The notes under the pieces are model-generated. The model was not told the DNA's origin. It searched no databases and worked only from the letters and a program-made list of their open reading frames with translations. Shown one piece after another: positions 16,791 to 25,300 of a DNA stretch of 64,000 bases (positions within the stretch are counted from its first letter, which is position 1; every line of letters begins with the position of its first letter). The position numbers and the translations under genes were made by a program. The stretch comes from Bacillota bacterium (GTDB taxonomy: Bacteria > Bacillota_I > Bacilli_A > RF39 > UBA660). The stretch is from contig SVAU01000006.1 of NCBI GenBank assembly GCA_015059245.1, forward strand, positions 1-64,000, in the 5' to 3' direction.

Positions 16791-17580
16791 ATTCTCTTTC
16801 TAATGGACATGTTAAACATCTATTATATCCAGTTTCTTTTATTGTTTCGTATATATCCATTGTTTCTATAGTGAATCCTAAGTTAGCTAGTTCTTCTATT
16901 ATTCTAGTATGTCTTTTTTGAACTATTACTACTTTGTTTCCAAGACTTATTACATTTGATGCTAATTCATCTTGTTCTTGTGTAGTTATAGATATTAAGT
17001 TAGGAAATAGTTTTTCTATAATACTTAGTGATTCTTTTGTAAAGCCTTCTTTATAAATAATTGCTGTATCATTTGATACTATGTTAAATATACAGTCTAG
17101 ATGTACAAATGGTATATATGGATTAGGATTAATCATGTTAAGAGGAATTATTTTATAGTTAGTAAAATTTTTTCTTAAATATTCTAATCCTTCTTTGTTT
17201 GTTCTGTTACCATTTTGACCTATGAATATAATGTCATTATGAATTAGAAGATCTCCACCTTCTATTATGGTTTCTTTATCTAAATATATTATTTTATCTT
17301 TAGCTATATCTTTTAATATATCATTGAATGTGGGAAGTTCTATTTGACGGAAGTCTTCTTTCATATGATTAAGTAATATAGTATCTCCTATTACTATGAA
17401 GGGATCTCTAGTAAACATTTGGTATTTTGCTTTATTATTTCTTTTAGTCATTAATACTTCTATATTGTATTTATTTAATATATTTATTAATTGTTCTTGT
17501 TGTTTTAAATACTTTATATCTACTGGAGATAGAACTACTTTAATTAGTTTATTGTATTCGTTATTTATATTTAATATCAT
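16789..17580 (-). CDS. Amidinotransferase/arginine deiminase-family enzyme
   Basis: 263 aa. Guanidino-group modifying fold: FTRDPF near residue 56, EGGDLLIH (catalytic Glu region), VHLDCIFNIV with the catalytic His, and a C-terminal YNRCLTCPL with the nucleophilic Cys. The size is close to dimethylarginine dimethylaminohydrolase. It could transfer an amidino group from arginine, or deiminate arginine or a derivative. It is the last gene of the radical SAM operon and overlaps the HAD gene as ATGA with only a weak ribosome site, implying translational coupling. Confidence 0.82.
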   Translation of the reverse strand: MILNINNEYNKLIKVVLSPVDIKYLKQQEQLINILNKYNIEVLMTKRNNKAKYQMFTRDPFIVIGDTILLNHMKEDFRQIELPTFNDILKDIAKDKIIYLDKETIIEGGDLLIHNDIIFIGQNGNRTNKEGLEYLRKNFTNYKIIPLNMINPNPYIPFVHLDCIFNIVSNDTAIIYKEGFTKESLSIIEKLFPNLISITTQEQDELASNVISLGNKVVIVQKRHTRIIEELANLGFTIETMDIYETIKETGYNRCLTCPLERE

Positions 17581-18149
17581 TTTATTAAATCTTCGAAGTC
17601 TTCTATATAGTAATCAGCTATGTTTTCTATTTCTTTTAGTTCTTCTTCTGTAAATGGATATTCTTTATTTTTAGCCCAGATAGTAGTTAGACCAAAGTTG
17701 TGTGCTGATGATAATTCAAACGGCATGTCACATATTGCTACTACTTCTTTTTTATCTGTTATATTTACTAATTCAAGGGCTTTTTTATACATATCTTCAT
17801 CAGTAAATTTATCTTCGAATGTTCTTTCACTTATTATGTAATCAAAATTAGTAAAGTTAAATGTATTGTTTACTTTTTCATTTTTAAACATTGTATCGTT
17901 AGTTAAATCACATTTATTGATTACTATTTGATGGATGTTATTATCTTTGAAATAGTTTAATACTTTATCTGCATTAGCTCTATATCCCCATGTTTTATAT
18001 GCTATAGCTGCTATTTCTTCTGAAGTTTTATTTTGTTCTTTTACATGTTGATCCATATTGAACCACATTAATTCAGTATCGAATAGTGTTCCATCTAAAT
18101 CCCAACATATAAGTTTTATATTTGAATCTAAACTAGTTATTTTTTTCAT
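17577..18149 (-). CDS. HAD superfamily hydrolase
   Basis: 190 aa. Motif I CWDLDGTLFDTEL (residues 16-28) with the nucleophile and acid/base aspartates, and motif IV region VVAICDMPFELSSAHNFG. A small phosphatase-like enzyme with a helical cap of about 80 residues. It is the fifth gene of the operon, starting after the ATP-grasp/radical SAM gene stop, with its TGA stop overlapping the amidinotransferase start. The substrate is probably a phosphorylated intermediate of the pathway (inference). Confidence 0.85.
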   Translation of the reverse strand: MKKITSLDSNIKLICWDLDGTLFDTELMWFNMDQHVKEQNKTSEEIAAIAYKTWGYRANADKVLNYFKDNNIHQIVINKCDLTNDTMFKNEKVNNTFNFTNFDYIISERTFEDKFTDEDMYKKALELVNITDKKEVVAICDMPFELSSAHNFGLTTIWAKNKEYPFTEEELKEIENIADYYIEDFEDLIK

Positions 18150-18156
18150 ATTACAC

Positions 18157-19923
18157 CTAGTCTTCTATTATCTCATCAGTCATTTCATTGAAGCGTAGAC
18201 CATTTACTAAGATAGCTTCCATACCATCATCAATTATATGACCGAATGATAGACTTTCAACATCTTCAGGATTACAGAAGAATGGTCTTTCATATCCTTT
18301 AGGACTGAATACAACTTTATATATTTTATTATCACCAAACATAATAATATTTCTTGTATCTTTAGTTAATCTAATAGGATTTTTATTATCGTTTCTAGCA
18401 TGTCCTACATTTAATGGTCTTTCTTCGTCCCATTGTTTTTCTACGAACATTTTGCCTTTATATTTTTCTTTAAAGTATTCTAAGTTATCTTCTGCTACTT
18501 GAGGATCTTGTTTTAGAAGTCTCATTGATCTATCATGATATTTACCACGTGATACATATACATATACTGCATTTATTAATTTAGTAGGTTTAGCAAATAT
18601 TTCTAACATTTTTTCAATACGATCTCTATGTACTCCGTTAGTGAAGAACCATACTTCGTTTACTTTAATTTTTCTTTTAATAATATTGTCATATATTCTT
18701 TGTACTAAGTCTAATTCTAGAGATGGTTCTCCTCCTAGTATTTTTAAGATATTAATTTCTTTGAATGGTTTCATTGAAGCGTCGATCATCTCTGGTGTCA
18801 TTGAACATTTACCAGGTCCACCTTCACTACAGTAACCTACACAATTAAGATTACATTTTTCAGTAATTAGATATTCTAATTCTTCAATTTTTAGTTCATC
18901 CTTATCAAAATATTTTTTAAATGTTTCATATTTCTTATTCATAATAATTTCTCCTTCTTTATTAAATATAGAATTTTTTAAATCTTTAGTACTTTTTAGT
19001 TTTTTACCTTTAAAAGCTAAGTAGTTATATTCAAATAATGATGGTAAGTTATTTTCTATTAGTATTTTATCTAGTTGTCTAGTTGAACCTTGGAATCTAG
19101 GATTTATTTCTATGAAATATAGTTCATTATTAGCATAGATATAATCTATACCTAGTACTCCTAGATAACCTAGTTCTTGTAGTTTTTCACATATCTTTTT
19201 AGTATAGTCAATAAATTTTTGTTTTACTTTATTTTCTATTTTAATATCATAGAATGAACCTATATATTCTATCTTATCTATTACATCTAGTTCTTGCATA
19301 GATGGTGGGAATATTTCATAATCATTTTTACCTATTACACAATGTATATTGTATGGTATGTTTTCTTCTAAGTATGTAGAGATTGCATATGTTTCATTCT
19401 TTAGTAGTTTTTCTTTTACTGATTGTTCTGTTTCTTTTTTACAAAGAAATGTTTTAGATCCTCCACTACCTAGTGGATGTTGGACTACTAAAGTTTTTCC
19501 TTCGGGACTTAACTCTTTAAAATTAAAGTCTTTTCCTTTTACATATGTGTAATCTAATGTAGGTATTATTCCTTTAAATAGATTTCTTGTTTCTGTTTTA
19601 TTATTGAATAGTTTTATTAGTTCATCGCTATTTTTACATATTAATTTAGCGTTTTTAGGTATATTACATTGAGATACTATTTTGTAATCATGAGCCATTA
19701 TTTCGAATGGTTCTTTTATAGTACTTAACAGTTCGTTATATATATTTATTTCTCTTGGATTACTATCTGGATTCCAGTATTCAAATTCTAATACATTATC
19801 TAAGTTATTAACTTTATATGATATGTTTTTTTCACTTGTATCTCCGAATAATGTAACTGAGTAATCAAAGAAGTTTGTGTTTTCAATAGTTAGTTGTTTT
19901 GGTCCTACGTATACTCTTTTCAT
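18157..19923 (-). CDS. ATP-grasp / radical SAM fusion enzyme
   Basis: 588 aa. Residues 1-about 320 form an ATP-grasp ligase domain: glycine-rich loop VQHPLGSGGSKTFL and the metal-binding end LGIDYIY plus FIEINPRFQGS. Residues about 328-588 form a radical SAM domain with CNLNCVGYCSEGG, GGEPSLE and FFTNGVH. The cysteine spacing is CX3CX3C and not the canonical CX3CX2C. Inside the gene an ideal AAGGAG with an ATG eight bases on (18942) lies at the domain joint, so a separate 261-aa radical SAM protein could also be made. Central to the operon; substrate unknown. Confidence 0.85.
   Translation of the reverse strand: MKRVYVGPKQLTIENTNFFDYSVTLFGDTSEKNISYKVNNLDNVLEFEYWNPDSNPREINIYNELLSTIKEPFEIMAHDYKIVSQCNIPKNAKLICKNSDELIKLFNNKTETRNLFKGIIPTLDYTYVKGKDFNFKELSPEGKTLVVQHPLGSGGSKTFLCKKETEQSVKEKLLKNETYAISTYLEENIPYNIHCVIGKNDYEIFPPSMQELDVIDKIEYIGSFYDIKIENKVKQKFIDYTKKICEKLQELGYLGVLGIDYIYANNELYFIEINPRFQGSTRQLDKILIENNLPSLFEYNYLAFKGKKLKSTKDLKNSIFNKEGEIIMNKKYETFKKYFDKDELKIEELEYLITEKCNLNCVGYCSEGGPGKCSMTPEMIDASMKPFKEINILKILGGEPSLELDLVQRIYDNIIKRKIKVNEVWFFTNGVHRDRIEKMLEIFAKPTKLINAVYVYVSRGKYHDRSMRLLKQDPQVAEDNLEYFKEKYKGKMFVEKQWDEERPLNVGHARNDNKNPIRLTKDTRNIIMFGDNKIYKVVFSPKGYERPFFCNPEDVESLSFGHIIDDGMEAILVNGLRFNEMTDEIIED
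18943..18959 (-). promoter_or_regulatory. Internal ribosome binding site inside the ATP-grasp/radical SAM gene
   Basis: AAGAAGGAG (18951-18959) followed after eight bases by an in-frame ATG ending at 18940, exactly between the two domains. It matches the ribosome sites of the other operon genes in strength and spacing. Confidence 0.6.
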
Positions 19924-19932
19924 AATATGTTC

Positions 19933-20973
19933 CTATAAAACATTATGAGTACATGGTTTACATAGAGGTCCCATCTTAACATTATATTTTTTACAAATTT
20001 CTTCGCTTTTTTGTTTTGCTTCTATAAATAAATCAGCTTTTGGAGGGAAGTTAGCTTCACCATAAGGGAATAATGGAGATAATACTGGGTTTACTCCTAT
20101 CTTAGCTAGTTTTTCTACTCCTTTTAGTGTTTCTTCTAATGGTTCTATTCCTACTATTAGAAGTGATCTTACTTTATCTGGACCAAATACTTTAACTGCT
20201 GTTTCTAAGAATTTTAAATAGTTTTCTTGACCGATTGCATATTTTTCTGGACAGAATTTCTTTAAATAATCAGGATGGTTTAATTCCATATTAATAGATA
20301 AGCCATGTACTCCTATTTCTTTTAGATGTTTTATATAGTCTTCATATTGAGTACTATCTGTATAACTAGTGAATCCTCTTGGAGTCATCATTATATCTAC
20401 ATCTAAATGTTTATATTTCTTAGTAAAGTGATCATACATTTCTGTAATTGTTTCTAGGTCTCTGTCCCAAACTGAACCACTTGATATTAGTAAGTGTTTT
20501 GTATCGCTTTGTTCTAGTGCTATTTCTAGAGCTTCTTCCATTCCTTTGATAGAATTAAGTTCGTATTTGAATTCTACTGCATTACAGAATTTACAATTAT
20601 TAGAACATCCGCTCATTAGTTGTAGACGAGTTCTATCAGTGTATGTATTAACGTATACACAAATTGTTTTACCATCTATTACTATTTCATCTCTCATGTA
20701 GTCTGGTGGTGTTATTACTTTTGTTTCTACTTTATCTTCTGTTCCATCAGTTATATATAGTTTTCTACATTTAGCTATAAGTTCATATGGTGAATCTTCT
20801 TCTACACCAATTGTTGCATATTCATCTTCGTATTGTAATGTAATTCCACTACATGTAATGTAATCATCCATTAGCCAGATATCAGATTGTTTATCTAATA
20901 CTTTTTTTGCTGCTGGTGTTACTTTAATTCCTTTCTCTAGTAGTCTTGCTTTTAGGATAAATCCTTTTTCCAT
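19933..20973 (-). CDS. Radical SAM protein
   Basis: 346 aa. A 120-residue N-terminal domain rich in beta strands precedes the [4Fe-4S] site GCSNNCKFCN (canonical CX3CX2C). Further conserved-looking parts are SSGSVWDR, MMTPRGF and LSINMELNHP. The C-terminus ends GPLCKPCTHNVL with a CX2C pair, perhaps for an auxiliary cluster. AAGGAGG precedes the ATG. Gene three of the six-gene operon. Reaction unknown. Confidence 0.85.
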   Translation of the reverse strand: MEKGFILKARLLEKGIKVTPAAKKVLDKQSDIWLMDDYITCSGITLQYEDEYATIGVEEDSPYELIAKCRKLYITDGTEDKVETKVITPPDYMRDEIVIDGKTICVYVNTYTDRTRLQLMSGCSNNCKFCNAVEFKYELNSIKGMEEALEIALEQSDTKHLLISSGSVWDRDLETITEMYDHFTKKYKHLDVDIMMTPRGFTSYTDSTQYEDYIKHLKEIGVHGLSINMELNHPDYLKKFCPEKYAIGQENYLKFLETAVKVFGPDKVRSLLIVGIEPLEETLKGVEKLAKIGVNPVLSPLFPYGEANFPPKADLFIEAKQKSEEICKKYNVKMGPLCKPCTHNVL

Positions 20974-20975
20974 TT

Positions 20976-22154
20976 CTAATCCTCCTTCTTATCTATATAA
21001 AAAATATCTTTAATACGTTGTCTTATACTTCTTGAATCTTTGATTTTCATGATGTCTTCCCATAAAGGATAACAACGTGGACATTTTTCTATTTCTCTTA
21101 AGTGTTTAATGTCATATGTTGCATTAAACTTTTTAATTCCTTCTATATATCTATTAGTACATAAATGGCAGTTTGATGAAGTCATATGTGGGAATACTTC
21201 GTTTCTTCCTTCGAAACCTACTCCTTGGCTACCACTTAGTATTTCTTCATCGAAGTAACCACCTATTCTTATGTCTAATTCTTTTTTATTTATATTGTTG
21301 TAGATACCTTCTACTATTTCTTTTACACTCCATAGCCATGGTACTCTATATTCTCCCATATCATATAAGTAATTAGCTAGTGAGAAGTCTTGTAGAGATG
21401 TAGGTTCTATTGATACGGCATCAAATCCCATATTGAAACAATCTACGGCAGTTTTTATTGCGTCATCTACTGCTTCTTTTTCTGTTAGGAATACTGGTTT
21501 AAAGTTAACGTAAGCTAGAGCTTTAAAACCATGTTTATGTAGTATTTCTATTGATTTTTTTACTATTTTTAAATCATCTAATCCTTTATGATGACATAGT
21601 TCTCTAATTGTTTTATTAGTAGATTCTACTCCGATACCTACTTCTACTACTCCACTATATACATCTTTAATATTTTTTATAGATTCTTCATTAACATATT
21701 CTGCTCTTGATTCAACAATTACTTTTTTTACTCCTTTATATTCATTTAATGATTTAAAGATATATTGTATTGCTTTATGAGATATTTCATTTTTGTTAAA
21801 TAAACTTCCTAAGTTATATAAACATAGTACTGGATAGTCATTTAAATCAAATTTAAAATTTTCTTTTTCAATAGCAGTTCCATCTATAACACTATTCCAT
21901 TGAGCTATATAGTTTTTATCTGTTACTTCATTAATTGGTGTTCCATTAAAGTGAGAACACATTGAGCAACCACCTGTTTTTTTATAATGTTCACAGCCGT
22001 TAGCTCTTAAGACAACCATTATACGGTCAATCATTTTACCATCATAGAAAAACTTATTTATTTCTATTTCTGCTAGTTTATTGTTATTAAACTTTTTTAA
22101 TGGTGTATCTTTTCTTAGTGATTTTATCTTGTTTTCTACTAGTTCTTTAACCAT
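20976..22154 (-). CDS. Radical SAM protein of the Elp3/RaSEA-like class
   Basis: 392 aa from ATG at 22154 (AAGGGG eight bases before). An alternative GTG start at 22163 forms a GTGA overlap with the preceding stop. The cluster motif CEHYKKTGGCSMCSHFNG has the long first spacing (CX8CX2C) seen in the RaSEA/MJ1487-type radical SAM group. GIGVESTNKTI and LAYVNFKP follow as barrel strands. The C-terminal region has three more cysteine pairs or near-pairs (NCHLC, KCPRCY). Second gene of the operon. Confidence 0.83.
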   Translation of the reverse strand: MVKELVENKIKSLRKDTPLKKFNNNKLAEIEINKFFYDGKMIDRIMVVLRANGCEHYKKTGGCSMCSHFNGTPINEVTDKNYIAQWNSVIDGTAIEKENFKFDLNDYPVLCLYNLGSLFNKNEISHKAIQYIFKSLNEYKGVKKVIVESRAEYVNEESIKNIKDVYSGVVEVGIGVESTNKTIRELCHHKGLDDLKIVKKSIEILHKHGFKALAYVNFKPVFLTEKEAVDDAIKTAVDCFNMGFDAVSIEPTSLQDFSLANYLYDMGEYRVPWLWSVKEIVEGIYNNINKKELDIRIGGYFDEEILSGSQGVGFEGRNEVFPHMTSSNCHLCTNRYIEGIKKFNATYDIKHLREIEKCPRCYPLWEDIMKIKDSRSIRQRIKDIFYIDKKED

Positions 22155-22159
22155 TATTT

Positions 22160-23524
22160 TCACCCCTTACATAAATTTATTACTGGTCTATATTTTTCTC
22201 CTTTTATTTTAGGAAATTCATCTACTAGTTCTATTTTTAATTTCATTCTTTTAGGTATTAGTAAGTAAATACTATTTTTTATTACTTCTAAATCTAATTC
22301 AAAGTATCCTTTAATTAGATATAGTGTTAATTCATTTTCTTTATATTGAACAAATTGATATCTTAAACCGTGTACTGGTATGTTAAATTCTAAGAACCAG
22401 TTATATGCTATATCCATGAAAGATGATGCTGGTACGTATTCATTTTTATTAATCATTACGCTATCCATTAATCTTCCTTGAATCTTTTTCATTGTTCTAC
22501 ATTTGTTCTTGCATTCACATTTAGTAGGTTTATCTAATATTACTAAGTCTCCTTGATTATATTTAATTATTGGAGTAGATAAATTAAGTAAGTTAGTACC
22601 TACTAGGACACCTGGTTCTCCAGGTTTTACTTTTTTAAATGTCTTAGGATCTAATGCTTCTACATAACATGCATCTTCTTCTAGGTGATATGTATGATGA
22701 GGACATTCTAGAGCTATTCTAGTCATTTCTTCACTACTATATTCATCTACTATTTTGACATTTAATTCTTTCTCTAGTTTAGATCTAAATGATCTACTAG
22801 ATTGTTCTGAGTGAACTATTACAGTGTCTACTCCATATTCACCTAAATTAATTCCTGTACTACTTATCTTTTCTAAGTAAGTAGGATATGTTGAAATTAT
22901 TTTTGGTCTTAGTTCTTTTATTTTCTTTATTGCATCTTCTACTTTAGTAGTAGTTGGTAAGAATTCTGATTTATATAATCCATCTACATTAGTTATCCAC
23001 CAAGGACATGTATATATAAATAGAACTGTATCTTTAGGATCATATCTATTATTTGATTGAAGATAATATTGTCTAAATCCTTGTATTGTATCGTTATATA
23101 TAGCATCTTTAGATACTGCTATAGTTACGAATTTACCACTAGAACCAGAGCTTCTAGTTGATATATTAAAATCTTCGATATTTTTTACTATATCATTAGG
23201 AAAACCATTTATTAGTTCTTCCTTAGTTAGTATAGGTAATCTATTATAATCTCTCCATGTTTTAATATCCCCCTTTTTAAAACCGATTGCGTCATACTTT
23301 TTACGATATAATGGAATATTTTCATAAGCATAATCTACAATTTCTGATATTCTTTTTAGTTGCCAATCTCTTATCTTTTTGTAACTTTGATAAGGGAAGT
23401 TTCTAATGTTAGTCCATTCATTTTTCATTAACTCTTTTATCGTGTTAACATGAATTTTATCTTTGAATATCTTTTTAGAATTCTTTTTCATATTCACATA
23501 ATCATCGTTTGTAAAGTTACTCAT
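22160..23524 (-). CDS. PaaK-like adenylate-forming enzyme
   Basis: 454 aa. Motifs of the phenylacetate-CoA ligase branch of the ANL superfamily: phosphate loop STRSSGSSGKFVTI, DEYSSEEMTRIA, and a later YNQGDLVIL with the ribose-binding Asp. It would activate a carboxylate as an acyl-adenylate, with or without transfer to CoA or an amine. The first gene of the operon, with GAGAGGTATGAAAT before ATG. Little room for a separate promoter remains after the upstream terminator, so partial read-through from the GNAT unit is possible. Confidence 0.87.
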   Translation of the reverse strand: MSNFTNDDYVNMKKNSKKIFKDKIHVNTIKELMKNEWTNIRNFPYQSYKKIRDWQLKRISEIVDYAYENIPLYRKKYDAIGFKKGDIKTWRDYNRLPILTKEELINGFPNDIVKNIEDFNISTRSSGSSGKFVTIAVSKDAIYNDTIQGFRQYYLQSNNRYDPKDTVLFIYTCPWWITNVDGLYKSEFLPTTTKVEDAIKKIKELRPKIISTYPTYLEKISSTGINLGEYGVDTVIVHSEQSSRSFRSKLEKELNVKIVDEYSSEEMTRIALECPHHTYHLEEDACYVEALDPKTFKKVKPGEPGVLVGTNLLNLSTPIIKYNQGDLVILDKPTKCECKNKCRTMKKIQGRLMDSVMINKNEYVPASSFMDIAYNWFLEFNIPVHGLRYQFVQYKENELTLYLIKGYFELDLEVIKNSIYLLIPKRMKLKIELVDEFPKIKGEKYRPVINLCKG

Positions 23525-23561
23525 ATTTCATACCTCTCTATTCTATTTTTTTTATTTATAA

Positions 23562-23614
23562 AAAAGAGACACAAAAACGAAATTAAATTTCTTTAACTGT
23601 TTGTGTCTCTTTTA
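23562..23614 (-). terminator. Long-stem terminator between GNAT and the PaaK-like gene
   Basis: AAAAGAGACACAAA pairs perfectly with TTTGTGTCTCTTTT across a loop of about 24 bases, overlaps the GNAT stop and ends in a T-run. Confidence 0.8.
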
Positions 23615-24123
23615 TTATCTAATTGCATTTCAAAGCCGTATTCATATAGAGATAAATCTGCTCGAATTCTTTCTTCATGAATACCTTTTAATTTATTGAA
23701 GTTGCATTTTGTATATAATTCAATAGCTGGATTATTTACGTCACTTACTAGAAGGCGTAGGTATCCTGCTCCTTTAAGTGATGCTATTTTGCATGCACTA
23801 TTTACTAGTTTTTCACCTATTCCTTGACGTAGGTAGTCTACGTTAACACCTACTTTATTAAGTAGATATGCTTTTGCATCTTTATCTTCCCATTCTACAT
23901 CTTCTTCAGGATTAGTATGTTCGTATAATGCGAATGCACCTAAGATATTATCGTTTTCTTTTAGTAAATAAAGATTTTCATTTTCTATATCTATTACAAA
24001 ATCTTCGATAGGATAATCATCATTCCATATCTTGATATTATTCTTGTACATATTATCTATTATTTTGAAATACATATCTTTGATATTTTGTAAATCTTCT
24101 AATTTAGCTAATACAGTTTCCAT
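23593..24123 (-). CDS. GNAT family N-acetyltransferase
   Basis: 176 aa from ATG at 24123 behind GAGGGTGATATT. The CoA loop is NVDYLRQGIGEKLVNSA and the C-terminal strand motif YTKCNFNKLKG is typical. Directly downstream of the M20 peptidase gene, in the same unit. Substrate unknown. Confidence 0.85.
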   Translation of the reverse strand: METVLAKLEDLQNIKDMYFKIIDNMYKNNIKIWNDDYPIEDFVIDIENENLYLLKENDNILGAFALYEHTNPEEDVEWEDKDAKAYLLNKVGVNVDYLRQGIGEKLVNSACKIASLKGAGYLRLLVSDVNNPAIELYTKCNFNKLKGIHEERIRADLSLYEYGFEMQLDNKRDTNS

Positions 24124-24145
24124 AATATCACCCTCTTTTTTCTTT

Positions 24146-25300
24146 TTATTTCTTTTCATGAACTAATTTTTTATGATCAGTCTTTTTATATTGCAAAAAA
24201 TTGCTTAATAATTCATTTAATTCATTTGCGTATTGGAATAACTTGTTTGGTTCAAGATATTCTCCTGATTCATGAATTTTATCTGGTTGTCCAGGGCCAT
24301 ATATTAATATAGCTGATTCAGGATATGCTCTTTGGAAGTATCCTGCTTCTGTTGCATATTTAGCATCTACTTTATTTTTACCTTTAAGTTCTGCTTGTCT
24401 ATCTATAAATTCATTATCTCTTCTTTCAAATGGTGGTATATCTAATACATTGAATAGTTTAGATTCACCATATGATTTACTTATTTCTTTATGTCTTTCT
24501 TGTAGATAGTTATAAATTTCTGATAAAACGTTTGTGTTTGATGTTCTAATACCGAAACAAGCTGAACTCATATCAGGTACAACATTTGATGGTGATTTAC
24601 CGCCATCAATATGTGTAATACATACTGATGCTTCATTTTCATATAATTGTCTTAATCCTATTATTTCTGCCATGAATTCTGTTTGTAATTCTATAGCATT
24701 TACTCCTAGTTCTGGTGTACCTGAATGGCATGATATACCATTCATTAAACTTACATAGATAGAATTACCTCTACTTGATACATAATAGTCTAAGTTAGTT
24801 GGTTCTCCTACTACTACCATTCCTGGAGTTATATTTCTTATATTTAATTCTTTAATAATATGTTCTATACCTAGAAGGTTAGTTTCTTCATCTGAAGTTA
24901 AACTTATTACTACTGGTATATCTAAACTTTTTAAGTAATCTAGATTAGCTATTATAGTTGCTATAAATGCCTTCATATCTGATATACCTAATCCTTTTAG
25001 AGTATCTTTATCTACTGATATATTGCATGTATGACCATTTGATTCTCTTACTGTATCTATATGACCAGATAGAACTATAGCATTATCTAAATCTTGTAAC
25101 TTATTATTTACTCCGATTAGTAAATGTGTATTTCCATTCTTATCTGTTATTTCTACTGTTTCTTCACAGTTTTGAAATTGTTTTTTAAGATACTCAATCA
25201 TTTTATGATTACTATCTATTTTTCCATAAGATGGAATTCTTACTAATTCAGTTAATATTGTTAAGAGTTTTTGTTCTCTATCTCCCTTTTTTTTTATCAT
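24146..25300 (-). CDS. M20 family metallopeptidase (ArgE/DapE/ACY1-like)
   Basis: 384 aa from ATG at 25300, which lies inside the end of the ABC-F gene with AAAGG eight bases upstream. Metal-site blocks: LSGHIDTV, SDMKAFIA, SDEETNL and VVGEPTN; the dimerisation domain follows and a C-terminal PGQPDKIHESGEY holds the last ligand histidine. It hydrolyses an N-acyl amino acid or a dipeptide; which one cannot be read from the sequence. Translationally linked to ABC-F and followed by a GNAT. Confidence 0.87.
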   Translation of the reverse strand: MIKKKGDREQKLLTILTELVRIPSYGKIDSNHKMIEYLKKQFQNCEETVEITDKNGNTHLLIGVNNKLQDLDNAIVLSGHIDTVRESNGHTCNISVDKDTLKGLGISDMKAFIATIIANLDYLKSLDIPVVISLTSDEETNLLGIEHIIKELNIRNITPGMVVVGEPTNLDYYVSSRGNSIYVSLMNGISCHSGTPELGVNAIELQTEFMAEIIGLRQLYENEASVCITHIDGGKSPSNVVPDMSSACFGIRTSNTNVLSEIYNYLQERHKEISKSYGESKLFNVLDIPPFERRDNEFIDRQAELKGKNKVDAKYATEAGYFQRAYPESAILIYGPGQPDKIHESGEYLEPNKLFQYANELNELLSNFLQYKKTDHKKLVHEKK

